From the NCBI RefSeq assembly GCF_000253295.1, contig NC_015717.1, forward strand, positions 1,116,001-1,180,000: DNA of 64,000 bases. The letters are read 5' to 3'. The notes beneath the pieces are model-generated. The model did not search any database and was not told the origin of the DNA. It was given only the letters and a program-made list of their open reading frames with translations. A program made the position numbers and the translations under genes. The stretch comes from Hyphomicrobium sp. MC1 (GTDB taxonomy: Bacteria; Pseudomonadota; Alphaproteobacteria; Rhizobiales; Hyphomicrobiaceae). Positions 50,782 to 60,572 of this stretch are shown in pieces; position 1 is the first letter of the stretch, and each line of letters opens with the position of its first letter.

Positions 50782-52256
50782 TGGCGATCTCAAACCTCAT
50801 CCATCAGCAAACAACGACGACAGGAACCGGACCTTATACCCTGACTTCTGTCAATGGACGGCAGACATTCAATAATGCGTTTGGAAATGGCTCGGCGACG
50901 AACCGCTTCCCGGTCTTCATGCAGAACCAAGCCGCCGCGGAATGGATGCATGCGAAAGGTCATCTCTCAGCAGCAAATACCCTTGTCATCGACACGGTCA
51001 AGGGAGGGTCAAACGGTACGAGTGCAGTCAGCTTCTCTGCCGGAACGATTGATGTAACCAGCGCGGTTCCAGCAGAGCATCTGAGTTCCGCAACGGTCAA
51101 CATCGAAGCTTTTGGCGCCATTCCTGATGGAACGACGGCATGCGATACAGCGTTTGCAGCGGCCTATGCATGGCTTGGATCGTCAGGCGGTGTCATCGAG
51201 TTTGGTCCCGGTGACTATCTTTTCGGGTCGCGGATCGCTATTACGCTCCCGAACTCAAGGTATTGCCTAGGCTTAAAAGGTGCGGGTTCCAATCTCACGC
51301 GATTGGTCTGGTCAATCAGCAGTGGCGGCATTTCGCTGACGCAAGGCAATGCGCACAATTCCTTCCGTGTGGAAGGGTTTTCGATCGTCACGAAGGCAGC
51401 CAATGGGGGAACCGGTTTTGAGGCCAAAGGCAAGACGCAGGTCGCCTCCGAGCCATCACTACTTTGCGATGTTGTCTTCGCTCCAGATGACTATGCGGTC
51501 AATACGACAGGTAGCCATTATTGGTCAATTTGCATTCATCTGCAGGGTTGGGGAAACATTTCATTCTATCATTGCTACACGTATGGGCAATGGAAGGTTC
51601 CAACGAATAGCGTAACATCCGCTCTGGGACAGGGAATCCGCATCGAAGGCGATGCGACCATGACGGGAAGCGGCAGTGGCTATATCACGATCATCAACTT
51701 CTTCGATTGCTCGTTCAGCTATCACGACTACGCGGTTGTCCTCGGTGACTACTGGCAAGGAATTACGTTCAACACCTGCAATTTCAACGGACAGATCGGG
51801 ACTTCCGGTATATTCCAGAGCGGTAGTACGAGCGGTGTGCTTGCTCTCCTGTGCTGCATTGGATGCCAGTTCAATACGGGAGGATCTCAGATTGATCTCT
51901 CAAACGCAGGTGTCAATAATCTCGTCCTCAATGGAAATACGATTGGCGCCTATAATACGAGCACAGTGGGAGCCGCGATCGGACCTGGCTTGAATGCCAC
52001 GATCGTAGGAAACTTCTTCCTCAACTACGGTTCCAATACAGGCATCGTCGGCGCATCCGGATCCGGTTCCGGTCATGTCATTACCGGGAACATGTTCAAG
52101 GGACTGAATACGGGCGTCGTTGCGGCATCTGGGTCATCGGGATGGGTCGTTGGGCTCAATAAGTATCCATCGACAACGACAAAAACCGTGGATTCCGGAT
52201 CAGCAAATTCATTCGGAACAGCGGCTGCTGGCGCCATGACAGGCGTTGTGCCCTAA
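50781..52256 (+). CDS. tailspike-like protein, right-handed beta-helix
   Basis: 491 residues. An N-terminal adaptor (TLTSVNGRQTFNNAFGNGSA) is followed by a pectate-lyase-type start (NIEAFGAIPDGTTACDTAFA, GGVIEFGPGDYLF) and a long run of beta-helix rungs (ISFYHCYTY, ITIINFFDCSF, ITFNTCNFNG, LVLNGNTIG). It probably binds or degrades a surface polysaccharide. It lies upstream of terminase rather than at the end of the tail genes. Confidence 0.8.
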   Translation: MAISNLIHQQTTTTGTGPYTLTSVNGRQTFNNAFGNGSATNRFPVFMQNQAAAEWMHAKGHLSAANTLVIDTVKGGSNGTSAVSFSAGTIDVTSAVPAEHLSSATVNIEAFGAIPDGTTACDTAFAAAYAWLGSSGGVIEFGPGDYLFGSRIAITLPNSRYCLGLKGAGSNLTRLVWSISSGGISLTQGNAHNSFRVEGFSIVTKAANGGTGFEAKGKTQVASEPSLLCDVVFAPDDYAVNTTGSHYWSICIHLQGWGNISFYHCYTYGQWKVPTNSVTSALGQGIRIEGDATMTGSGSGYITIINFFDCSFSYHDYAVVLGDYWQGITFNTCNFNGQIGTSGIFQSGSTSGVLALLCCIGCQFNTGGSQIDLSNAGVNNLVLNGNTIGAYNTSTVGAAIGPGLNATIVGNFFLNYGSNTGIVGASGSGSGHVITGNMFKGLNTGVVAASGSSGWVVGLNKYPSTTTKTVDSGSANSFGTAAAGAMTGVVP

Positions 52257-52258
52257 CT

Positions 52259-52483
52259 TTATCGCGAAGACATTTCAGTGATCATAGCGTCGCGATCTTC
52301 GGCGTCTTCTGCCTCTCTCATGGCAATATAGACATCGCTAACAACGCCCTGCAGATTATTAAGAGGAATAGACGAGAGAGAAATGCCGCTATGCGTGCAG
52401 CCGCCTATCAGCTTTTCAAGGCCTGCATTCAAAGCCTCTGTTCCAATTTTCCTATGAATTGATCGCATCAGTAATTTCCCCAT
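52259..52483 (-). CDS. moron pair, gene 2 (hypothetical)
   Basis: 74 residues from ATG 52483 (ATG 52504 also in frame). Helical, ends in AMREAEDAEDRDAMITEMSS. Opposite to the flanking structural genes, in AT-richer DNA, and overlapping the partner gene. No family recognised. Confidence 0.55.
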   Translation of the reverse strand: MGKLLMRSIHRKIGTEALNAGLEKLIGGCTHSGISLSSIPLNNLQGVVSDVYIAMREAEDAEDRDAMITEMSSR

Positions 52484-52662
52484 GACATGTTCTTTAAATG
52501 ACAAAGAAATTCATCAATTTTTCTAATGATGTATGGGCGTGAGGAATATAGATCGTTGGCTTTCACCAGGACGAGAATGAACGTCGCTGTTTCTGTGGGT
52601 CCATAAATCTTTTCCGCCCTCGAAACATAAGGTGCAAGGCGGCAATCAGTAATGTCCAACAT
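52468..52662 (-). CDS. moron pair, gene 1 (hypothetical)
   Basis: 64 residues: MLDITDCRLAPYVSRAEKIY, TETATFILVLVKANDLYSS, IIRKIDEFLCHL. Starts ATG 52662 and overlaps gene 2. The pair sits as a reverse-strand insert between tailspike and head genes, a typical moron layout. Unknown function. Confidence 0.55.
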   Translation of the reverse strand: MLDITDCRLAPYVSRAEKIYGPTETATFILVLVKANDLYSSRPYIIRKIDEFLCHLKNMSWGNY

Positions 52663-52728
52663 GGCAGAGTACCCCTATTTCGAAAACTGATTATGCATCC
52701 TGAAATCGAACGTTTATAGGGCAAATAA

Positions 52729-53106
52729 ATGATCGGCGCACCTATTGGTTTCGCGATTGGCGCGCCGTTGGGGGTTACAACAGGCCTAACTGCCAGCCTT
52801 AACGTCACGCTCGGAAATGCCACGCTGGCGTCTACCGGCACGCTTGCTCTTGCAGGCGAAGTCGGAATTGTCCTTGCAGACGCGGTTCTTACCTCAACCG
52901 CCGAGATCGACATCATCGGCCAGGAGGGAACGGTCCTTGAAGATTGCGTTCTCTTTGGGCGGTCGCACATAAGGCCGCGCATTCGGCTCGCCTCGGGTCG
53001 CTCTCACGGCTACCGCCGCGAAGGAACATCGAGCGGCTCACCTATCAGCCGCATAACATCGACTGGACATCAGCTTTCACGTCTTGCTTCAGGAGGGAGC
53101 ACATAA
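52729..53106 (+). CDS. phage virion-associated hypothetical protein
   Basis: 125 residues; a hydrophobic Gly/Ala start (GAPIGFAIGAPLGVTTGLTA), a beta-repeat-like part (LNVTLGNATLASTGTLALAG), and a Ser/Arg-rich end. It resembles repeat-bearing small phage structural proteins. Confidence 0.6.
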   Translation: MIGAPIGFAIGAPLGVTTGLTASLNVTLGNATLASTGTLALAGEVGIVLADAVLTSTAEIDIIGQEGTVLEDCVLFGRSHIRPRIRLASGRSHGYRREGTSSGSPISRITSTGHQLSRLASGGST

Positions 53107-53108
53107 CC

Positions 53109-53447
53109 ATGATGACGCCCTCCAAATACTTCGTCGGCGGCGCGATCACGCTCACGGCCCAGTTCACCGGCAGCGATGGCAACCTCGCAGACCCGACAAC
53201 AGTCGTGCTGAAGCTCAAAGCCCCACATGGCAAGCTGCTCACCTACACCTATGGGACAGACGCCAACGTCTCAAAGGCATCGACCGGCAACTATGAGGCC
53301 ATCGTGACGCCAGATTGTGCCGGACGCTGGTTCACCCGCTGGGAAGGCACCGATGCTCTCGGGAATGTCCTGCCCATTGAAGACTTCATCGCCGTGCAGA
53401 GGTCTCGCTTCCTGCATGGCCCAGACTGCTATTGGGATTACTTGTGA
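53109..53447 (+). CDS. phage structural protein with Ig-like fold
   Basis: 112 residues, ATG 53109 after GGAGGGAG. ITLTAQFTGSDGNLADPTTV, GNYEAIVTPDCAGRWFTRWE resemble Ig-like phage head or tail proteins. Its stop overlaps the terminase small subunit (GTGA). Confidence 0.65.
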   Translation: MMTPSKYFVGGAITLTAQFTGSDGNLADPTTVVLKLKAPHGKLLTYTYGTDANVSKASTGNYEAIVTPDCAGRWFTRWEGTDALGNVLPIEDFIAVQRSRFLHGPDCYWDYL

Positions 53448-53899
53448 CAGATCGCAAAGTTGGGCGCCCATCCAAGTACAAACCTGAGTTTGCTGAGCAG
53501 GCCAAAAAGCTTGCTGCGCATGGGTTCACTGATGAGGAAATGGCTGACTTCTTCAGCGTTGCTGTCTCAACTCTCTATAAATGGAAGGCGGAACATACAA
53601 CATTTTCGGAGGCCATAAAAATAGGTGGCGCTCCTTGTGATGATCGTGTTGAGCGTTCGCTCTATCAGCGCGCCAATGGTTATACGATCAAAACTGAGAA
53701 GGTATTCAACGACAAGGGCACGATTGTCAGGGCCGATACCTACGAGCATATCCCGCCTGACACCGGTGCTGCGATCTTCTGGCTGAAGAACCGTCGTAAG
53801 GATCAGTGGCGCGACAAGACCGAGACCGGGTTTACAGACCCTGATGGTAAGCCGATGGCTCCGATGTTGAATGTCTCTCTCTCCCGAAATCAATCTTGA
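53444..53899 (+). CDS. terminase small subunit
   Basis: 151 residues from GTG 53444. N-terminal RPSKYKPEFAEQAKKLAAHG and a DNA-binding HTH (TDEEMADFFSVAVSTLYKWK), then DTGAAIFWLKNRRKDQWRDK, the usual small-terminase ending. It recognises the packaging site. It overlaps the large subunit by 29 bp. Confidence 0.85.
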   Translation: MTDRKVGRPSKYKPEFAEQAKKLAAHGFTDEEMADFFSVAVSTLYKWKAEHTTFSEAIKIGGAPCDDRVERSLYQRANGYTIKTEKVFNDKGTIVRADTYEHIPPDTGAAIFWLKNRRKDQWRDKTETGFTDPDGKPMAPMLNVSLSRNQS

Positions 53900-55373
53900 G
53901 CTGCATCCGAAACAGGCCTTAGCGCTTGAGACGGATGCGACAGAGGTTCTTTACGGAGGGGCGGCGGGCGGCGGCAAATCGCATCTCATGCGTGTTGCGG
54001 CTCTGTTGTGGTGCTCGGCCATCCCAGGCCTGCAGGTTTACCTGTTTCGCCGGGTTCGTGAAGACCTGATCAAGAACCATATGGAAGGCCCGAAAGGCTT
54101 TCGCTCTTTGCTGGCTCCGTGGGTTCTATGCGGCTTCGTTCGTATTGTCGATGACGAGATAAGATTCTGGAACGGATCGAAAATCTATCTCTGTCACTGC
54201 AAGGATGAGAAGGACATCTACAAGTATCAGGGCGCCGAAATCCACGTCCTGCTGCTCGATGAGCTGACGCATTTCACCGAGAGCATGTACCGCTTTCTGC
54301 GCTCTCGCGTTCGCATGGTCGGCTTGAAGGTTCGTGACGATTGGAAGCGCAGATTCCCGCGCATTCTCGCCGGCGCCAACCCTGGCAACGTCGGCCACCT
54401 TTGGGTGAAATCCACGTTCGTCGATGGCACTGAGAGTTACAGCGTTCGGGACATGAGCCCTGAAGATGGCGGCATGAAGCGCCAGTTCATCAGGGCCGTT
54501 CTCGACGACAATCCGTCGATGGCCTCCGACGACCCCGGCTATGAGATGAAGCTGCATGGTCTGGGCTCGTCAACTCTGGTCAAGGCCATGCGCTTCGGTG
54601 ATTGGGACATCATCGAGGGTGCGTTCTTCGATTGCTGGTCAGGCGAGAAGCATATCGTCCGGCCATTCACGATCCCGCCAGACTGGACCAAGTTCATGTC
54701 CGGCGACTGGGGCTCGGCTAAGCCGTTCTCGTTCGGATGGTGGGCTGTTGTCGGTGATGACTTTGTCGCTGAGACAAACTTGGGAGCCAAGATCACGCTG
54801 CCCCGCGGCTGCATTGTTCGCTACCGGGAATGGTACGGCATGATGCCGGGCAAGCCCAACGTCGGTTTGAAGCTGACGGCAGATCAGGTCGCTCTCGGCC
54901 TTCTTGAGCGTGAGCCTGAGAATGAGAAGATCGACTATCGCGTGCTCGATCCGGCGGCGTTTACGCAGGACGGCGGCCCCTCCATTCATGATCGCATGCG
55001 GGACGCAGCCCATACGAAGCGCAGGCACTTGGTATTCCGTCGCGCCGACAATGCCCGTGTCTCGACCCGCGGTGCCATGGGCGGATGGGATCAGATGCGC
55101 CAGCGCCTGCAGGGGGATGAGGATGGTCGGCCAATGCTGGTGACGTTCTCGAACTGCGTGGACTTCATCCGGACAGTCCCGGCGTTGCAGCATGACCAGT
55201 CTCGGCCGGAAGATATCGACACGGATGGCGAAGACCATGCCGGAGACGAGGGCAGATATGCCTGCATGTCGCGGCCGTGGGTGAAGAAAGCGCCGACGCC
55301 GACCATGACAAAAGACAAGAGCTACAAATCACTGGCAGATAGCGAGGACGCAGGCGGATGGCGGACGTTGTAA
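53871..55373 (+). CDS. terL: terminase large subunit
   Basis: 500 residues: Walker A YGGAAGGGKS (ends near Ser37), Walker B HVLLLDELTHF (Asp130, Glu131), AGANPGN coupling motif, and a RNase H-like nuclease half with SGDWGSAKPFSFGWW and VLDPAAF. It powers DNA packaging into the procapsid. It overlaps the portal gene by 16 bp. Confidence 0.93.
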   Translation: MSLSPEINLELHPKQALALETDATEVLYGGAAGGGKSHLMRVAALLWCSAIPGLQVYLFRRVREDLIKNHMEGPKGFRSLLAPWVLCGFVRIVDDEIRFWNGSKIYLCHCKDEKDIYKYQGAEIHVLLLDELTHFTESMYRFLRSRVRMVGLKVRDDWKRRFPRILAGANPGNVGHLWVKSTFVDGTESYSVRDMSPEDGGMKRQFIRAVLDDNPSMASDDPGYEMKLHGLGSSTLVKAMRFGDWDIIEGAFFDCWSGEKHIVRPFTIPPDWTKFMSGDWGSAKPFSFGWWAVVGDDFVAETNLGAKITLPRGCIVRYREWYGMMPGKPNVGLKLTADQVALGLLEREPENEKIDYRVLDPAAFTQDGGPSIHDRMRDAAHTKRRHLVFRRADNARVSTRGAMGGWDQMRQRLQGDEDGRPMLVTFSNCVDFIRTVPALQHDQSRPEDIDTDGEDHAGDEGRYACMSRPWVKKAPTPTMTKDKSYKSLADSEDAGGWRTL

Positions 55374-57472
55374 CGGCGACAGATGGAGCGGTGGCGCAAG
55401 CGCGGCCGTCCTATACGCCCGATCTCGGTCGCATGCGCAAATGGTTCACGGCTTACGAGACCAACAAGGATTTCGAGATCAAGGAGCGCCAGGAAGCGCT
55501 GGCCTATTATCACGGTATCGGACAGTGGTCGGAAGCTGAACGCAAGAAGCTGAAGAAGCGTGGCCAAGCGCCGATCTTCGACAACAGGATTGGCCGCAAG
55601 ATCGATTTCCTCGTCGGCGTCGAGCAGCGCATGCGCCGCGACCCGAAAGGCTATCCCCGGACGCCGAACGATGAGCAGAGCGCGGATGTCGCCACGGCCG
55701 GCATGCGGTATGCCTGCGACATCAACCGCTGGGAGTTCATCGGTTCATCAGGCACGCATGATGGCTTGGTCGAAGGCATCGGTGTGATGTTCGTCGGCAT
55801 CAAGCCATGTGCCGGTGGCCTTGAGCCTGAGATGAAGCACGTCCAGGCCGATCGCTACTTCTATGACCCGCGGTCTATGCGCCCCGACTTCGAAGATGCC
55901 AAATACATGGGCCTCTATCTGTGGATGGACATCGACGACGCCAAGGAGAAATGGCCTGCGAAGGCTGATCTGCTCGAAAGCATGATGGACAGCAGCATTG
56001 GCAATTCATTGTCGATCTCGGATCAGAACCATCAAACGGCTTGGGCCGACTTTGAACAGCGCCGAGTTCGTGTCGTCGAGTTCTGGGAAAAGCGCATGGT
56101 GCCTGCGCCGATGAGCCATCCGGCGTTGATGAATTCCACGGCCATGACGGGTAGCCGCATGGTGATGGGCTGGGCCTACTGCAACTTCGTCAATGAGGTC
56201 GATCTAGAAAGTGGCGTGTCGCCTTATATCGACGAGGAAGGCAAGCCCGATTGCCCCTATGTGGCGTGGTCGCCTTACATCGACGAGCGCGGCAATCGTT
56301 ACGGTCCGATCCGCAACATGAAACCGATGCAGGACGAGATCAACCATCGACGCTCGAAGTTCCTGCACCTCAACTCGACGAAGCAGATGCACACCCGCAA
56401 AGGTGCGCTGTCGGATGTCGACGAGGCACGACGCCAGTTCGCCCGTCCAGATGGCATCATTGAGCATGACGGCGCCGAATGGGGCAAAGATGTCGGCATT
56501 ATTGATCACTCGGCCGATATTCAGGGCCAGTCTGCTTTGCTTGAGCAGGCGCAGTCGGCGCTAGAGAACCTCGGTCCAAACCCAGGGCTCATCGGCAAGG
56601 GCGGCGGCATCGCAGATCAGTCTGGCCGCGCGATCCTTGCGCAGCGTGACAGCGGAATGACTGAGTTGTCCCCGGTGTTCGAGCGCAATAGAGACTGGAA
56701 GCTGCGGGTCTATCGCAAGCTCTGGGCACGCTGCAAGCAGGCATGGACGGCAGAGAAGTGGATCCGGATCACGGATGAGAACGACGCGCCGCAGTTCATC
56801 GGCCTTAACCAGTACGGCATGGACCCGCAGTCTGGCCAGATGATAAGCCAGAACGTCGTCGCCAGGATCGACGTCGACATCATCATGGAAGAAGGCCCCG
56901 ACGTCATCACCATGAACGAGGAATTGCTGCAGACGCTATCGCAGCTTGGCCCGAATGCCGTTCCTCCCAAGGTGCTGATAGAACTCTCGAACGCCCCGAA
57001 CAAAGATCGTCTGTTCAAGATGATCGACGAGGCAACGCAGCCAGACCCGATGGTCGCGCAGATGCAGCAGCGCATGGCACGTCTCGAACAGTTGGTACAG
57101 GCATCGACGGTCGACAAGAACGTGGCGCAGAGCGAGCTATGGCGTGCTCAGGCCGCGGCCGCCTTGATGAAAGCATCAACGCCTGAAGCACCAAAGCCTG
57201 CTGGGACAGATCCGATGGGCAATCCGTTGCCATCGGCACCGCCGCAGATGCCCAATCTGGCGATGGCCGATCAGTTCCTCAGAATGTTCCCGTTCCACTA
57301 TTCACAGCCGACCATCGAACAGTTCGCGGAAGGCGCCCCCCCGCCGCAGCCGCCTGTCGATCCAGAAGACCAGCAGCAATCGCCCATGCAAGGCGCTCCT
57401 GCTCAGCCACAACTCCCGCCGCCAGGTCCGCCCGGTGGCCTACCCGTCAACCCGCAACTCGCAGGAATGTAA
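55358..57472 (+). CDS. portal protein, P22-like
   Basis: 704 residues, close to P22 gp1 (725). N-terminal RQEALAYYHGIGQWSEAERKK, QADRYFYDPRSMRPDFEDA, and a Pro/Gln-rich C-terminus. P22-type portal size supports a podovirus morphology. Coupled to terL. Confidence 0.88.
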   Translation: MADVVTATDGAVAQARPSYTPDLGRMRKWFTAYETNKDFEIKERQEALAYYHGIGQWSEAERKKLKKRGQAPIFDNRIGRKIDFLVGVEQRMRRDPKGYPRTPNDEQSADVATAGMRYACDINRWEFIGSSGTHDGLVEGIGVMFVGIKPCAGGLEPEMKHVQADRYFYDPRSMRPDFEDAKYMGLYLWMDIDDAKEKWPAKADLLESMMDSSIGNSLSISDQNHQTAWADFEQRRVRVVEFWEKRMVPAPMSHPALMNSTAMTGSRMVMGWAYCNFVNEVDLESGVSPYIDEEGKPDCPYVAWSPYIDERGNRYGPIRNMKPMQDEINHRRSKFLHLNSTKQMHTRKGALSDVDEARRQFARPDGIIEHDGAEWGKDVGIIDHSADIQGQSALLEQAQSALENLGPNPGLIGKGGGIADQSGRAILAQRDSGMTELSPVFERNRDWKLRVYRKLWARCKQAWTAEKWIRITDENDAPQFIGLNQYGMDPQSGQMISQNVVARIDVDIIMEEGPDVITMNEELLQTLSQLGPNAVPPKVLIELSNAPNKDRLFKMIDEATQPDPMVAQMQQRMARLEQLVQASTVDKNVAQSELWRAQAAAALMKASTPEAPKPAGTDPMGNPLPSAPPQMPNLAMADQFLRMFPFHYSQPTIEQFAEGAPPPQPPVDPEDQQQSPMQGAPAQPQLPPPGPPGGLPVNPQLAGM

Positions 57473-57679
57473 ATGGATTACGAAGAGATGAAGCTCGAAT
57501 GCCTGCGTCTTGCCGTTGGGAGCGGGGCGAAGGGCGACGAGGCCGTGACGTTAGCGACGAAGTTCTATGAGCATTGCCGCGGTCGCAATCAGAATGATCT
57601 CGTCGGCGGCGGAAAAGCTCGTGTCGTTGGCAAGAATGGCAACGTTCCCGATGCACTCAAGGATTACAAGCCGGAATAA
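57473..57679 (+). CDS. small prophage protein after the portal
   Basis: 68 residues; MDYEEMKLECLRLAVGSGAK, with ALKDYKPE at the end. Starts directly after the portal stop. No family recognised. The next 138 bp (57680-57817) appear noncoding. Confidence 0.6.
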   Translation: MDYEEMKLECLRLAVGSGAKGDEAVTLATKFYEHCRGRNQNDLVGGGKARVVGKNGNVPDALKDYKPE

Positions 57680-57817
57680 GGCTTGCTGTAGACGTGCGTA
57701 AGACTCGCCGGCTCAAGCGGCGTATCGCGACTGTCCGCGCGTAATCGGACAGACCTCGCACCAGCCGGGCGATATCGGCTGCTTTCGTGACCAGCTACGA
57801 CAAAGCGGAGAGTGACC

Positions 57818-58684
57818 ATGACGACTGAGAAGTCGGCAGATGATGCCGTATTGACTGACGTATTCTCTTCAGGCCGCGACAGGGGAGGCAATGACGCGCC
57901 GCCCGCTGCGCCCGAAGCTACAGCTCAATCGGAAACGGTTGCCGAACCGGCAGAGCAAGCATCGGACGCTGAGCCAAAGGGGTACCGAGATCCTTCAACA
58001 GGACGTTTTGTCCCTCTCAAAGAGCTGACGACCGAGCGCGAAAAACGCCAAGCGGCGGAAAAAGCGCGTGAGGAAGAAGCTCGCCTGCGCAAGGAATCTG
58101 ACGAGCGCATCGCTCAGATGGAGCGGCGTTTCCAGGAGATCGAGCGCAATCAGCGGCAGGCCCAAAACCCGCCCCAACCACAGCAGCCACCGCCTGATCC
58201 GTTTGTCGATCCGGCCGGTGCCTTGGCATTCGAACGGCAGAACTTCCAGCAAGCTCTGCTCAATCAACGTCTCAACTTCTCCGAGATGATGGCCCGCAAC
58301 AAGTTCGGCGATCAGGCTGTTGACCAAGCCCTGCAAGCCGCACAGCAGGCAGGCGTCATCAACGAGCAATGGGTAGCGCGCTCGCGCGACTTCTACGGCG
58401 ATCTCATGAACTGGAAGAAACGCCAGGACGTCTTGAGCCGCGTCGGCGAAGACCCGGAAGCTTACGAGAAGTCGATCGAGGAACGTGTTCGCGCCAAGGT
58501 GCTGGAAGAATTGAAGACGGGCAACAGGTCGGTGATGCCGGGACAGGCGCCAGCCGCACAGCCCCAGCCGCAGTTTCCAGGCTCGCTCGCAGATGCGACG
58601 GCGTCCGGACCGTCAGCTGGGCATCCACAAAATGACGAAGCCTTGATGGGCACCGTCTTCGGTTCAGGCCGAAAGCGAAAGTAA
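57818..58684 (+). CDS. scaffolding protein candidate
   Basis: 288 residues from ATG 57818 (GGAGAG upstream): acidic and low-complexity at the start, a coiled coil (TTEREKRQAAEKAREEEARL), a Pro/Gln-rich middle, then helices. Its place between portal and capsid and its helical charge pattern fit a scaffold. Confidence 0.7.
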   Translation: MTTEKSADDAVLTDVFSSGRDRGGNDAPPAAPEATAQSETVAEPAEQASDAEPKGYRDPSTGRFVPLKELTTEREKRQAAEKAREEEARLRKESDERIAQMERRFQEIERNQRQAQNPPQPQQPPPDPFVDPAGALAFERQNFQQALLNQRLNFSEMMARNKFGDQAVDQALQAAQQAGVINEQWVARSRDFYGDLMNWKKRQDVLSRVGEDPEAYEKSIEERVRAKVLEELKTGNRSVMPGQAPAAQPQPQFPGSLADATASGPSAGHPQNDEALMGTVFGSGRKRK

Positions 58685-58738
58685 GCCGCGTTCGCGGGCT
58701 TCGTGATCCGCAACCCCTGATCACGAAAGATCACACAC

Positions 58739-59851
58739 ATGTCAACGACCACCGTTCTGTCAGGCTTGGAACTGACGAAATGGCGCTCGAAGTTCATCAT
58801 GGAATACATCCGTGATACCGGCTTCGAGCCCTACATGGGCGACTCGGCGATGGATATCATTTCCGTCGTCAACGATCTCCAGACCGACGGCTACACGATC
58901 CGCATTCCGCTGCTCGGCAAGCTGAATGGCGCTGGCGTGACCGGCAATACGTCGCTCACCGGCAACGAACAGCAGATGGATCAGTACTACCAGGATTTGT
59001 CCTGGGAATTCCGCCGTCAGGCTGTTCTGGCGACGAAAAAGGACCGCGCCAAGTCTGCTGTCGATTTCATGGCGCAGGCTCGTCCGTCGCTCAAAGACTG
59101 GTCAACCGAGAACGTCAAATATCGGCTGATCGAAGCCTTCCACAAGATGTCGGACGGCACGCCGTTCTCGTCGGCCAATGCCACGCAGCGCAACGCTTTT
59201 GCTGCCGGCAACTCTGATCGCATCCTGTTCGGGGCCACGCGGGCAAACTATTCCGCAACGCATGCCACGGGACTGACCGCGATCGACAACACGGCGGACA
59301 AGCTCAGCACGGCGGTTGGCTCGCTGGCGAAGTTCATGGCGCGCCAGGCACGTCCAATGATCCGGCCGTTTAAGACCGGAACGCAGGGACGCGAATACTA
59401 CGTCATGTTCTGCCATCCGCTCGGCTTCCGCGATTTGAAAGCCGATACGGTGATGCAACAAGCCAACCGCGACGCCCGCGCTCGTGATGTGGATAGCAAC
59501 CCGCTCTTCCAGGATGGCGATCTCATCTATGACGGCGTGATCTATCGCGAAATCCCTGAGTTCTATCAGGGCAAGGACGCCGATAGCGGGCTCAATGCCG
59601 ACACCACGTTCTCGAACGGCTCGATCCAATGCGGCGTGTCGTTCCTGTGTGGTGCGCAGGCGATTGGCTTCGTCAACAAACAGGCAGCTATTCCGACGTC
59701 GCGCGCCGACGACGATTACGGCTTCCTGAAGGGCGTCGGCATCGAGTTTGCCGACGGCATCGACAAGCTGCGCTGGAACAACAATCCAGGCGGCATCAAC
59801 AACGGCAAGGACGTTGGCATGGTCACCGTCTATCACGCGGCCGTGGAATAA
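58739..59851 (+). CDS. major capsid protein, DUF4043/N4-gp56-like
   Basis: 370 residues. VLSGLELTKWRSKFIMEYIR, GAGVTGNTSLTGNEQQMDQY and NSDRILFGATRANYS match the phage capsid family DUF4043 / N4 gp56 (HK97-like fold). The rest keeps the expected length. Confidence 0.88.
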   Translation: MSTTTVLSGLELTKWRSKFIMEYIRDTGFEPYMGDSAMDIISVVNDLQTDGYTIRIPLLGKLNGAGVTGNTSLTGNEQQMDQYYQDLSWEFRRQAVLATKKDRAKSAVDFMAQARPSLKDWSTENVKYRLIEAFHKMSDGTPFSSANATQRNAFAAGNSDRILFGATRANYSATHATGLTAIDNTADKLSTAVGSLAKFMARQARPMIRPFKTGTQGREYYVMFCHPLGFRDLKADTVMQQANRDARARDVDSNPLFQDGDLIYDGVIYREIPEFYQGKDADSGLNADTTFSNGSIQCGVSFLCGAQAIGFVNKQAAIPTSRADDDYGFLKGVGIEFADGIDKLRWNNNPGGINNGKDVGMVTVYHAAVE

Positions 59852-59863
59852 GGAGACTGACAC

Positions 59864-60319
59864 ATGGCTATCTATACGACATCGCAGTCTCGTGTGAGCG
59901 GCAAGGCCAAAGCGCAGGGATCAGCCACCCAGGAGGTTGTCATCCCGTTCATCGTGGCAGTAACCACGGGCATGATCGACAACGCGAATGACGAAGTCGG
60001 ATTGGCATGGGTGCCGAAAGGCTTCGTTCCGACCGGCATCGTCTTCAATGTCACGGATATGGATACCTCGACGGGTCTCCTGTTCGACGTTGGCGACGAC
60101 AGCGACGAAAATCGTTGGCTGGCGGCTGTGTCCGGCCAGGCAGCGGCGACCTTCGCTACGCTTGATCCTGCGGCTCTTCTCTACAAGTACACGGATCGCA
60201 CCCTGATCAAAGCCTACGTCAACACGGCGGCGACGTCAGGTGCAGCCGGTACCATCAAGGGCGTTCTGAAGGGCCTCGTCAACGAAGAGTTCGACACCAC
60301 GCCGCTTGTGGCGGCCTGA
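59864..60319 (+). CDS. capsid-associated hypothetical protein
   Basis: 151 residues directly after the capsid gene; beta-rich (GLAWVPKGFVPTGIVFNVTD, TGLLFDVGDDSDENRW). Likely a decoration or head protein by position; not recognised. Confidence 0.65.
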   Translation: MAIYTTSQSRVSGKAKAQGSATQEVVIPFIVAVTTGMIDNANDEVGLAWVPKGFVPTGIVFNVTDMDTSTGLLFDVGDDSDENRWLAAVSGQAAATFATLDPAALLYKYTDRTLIKAYVNTAATSGAAGTIKGVLKGLVNEEFDTTPLVAA

Positions 60320-60374
60320 TGAACCATAGAGCGGCGGGAAACTGCCGCTCTTTCTTTAGGCAACAGGAGACGAG

Positions 60375-60572
60375 ATGAAGTTCAAATTCATCGGTGAAGA
60401 GCAGTCCGAGTTCATGGGGTTCAAATGGTATCCCGGCACGGAACATGATGTCACTGACCCGCATGCGGTCAACAAGCTTTCGAACTCGATTCTGTTTGAG
60501 AAGCTTGGTGAGAAACCCGGCCGCAAGGCCAAGCAGGTGAGCGAGAATGGCGACGACAAGAACGCCGACTGA
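60375..60572 (+). CDS. small phage structural protein
   Basis: 65 residues; MKFKFIGEEQSEFMGFKWYP then a basic end. Overlaps the next gene by 26 bp. A small head-associated protein of unknown role. Confidence 0.6.
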   Translation: MKFKFIGEEQSEFMGFKWYPGTEHDVTDPHAVNKLSNSILFEKLGEKPGRKAKQVSENGDDKNAD

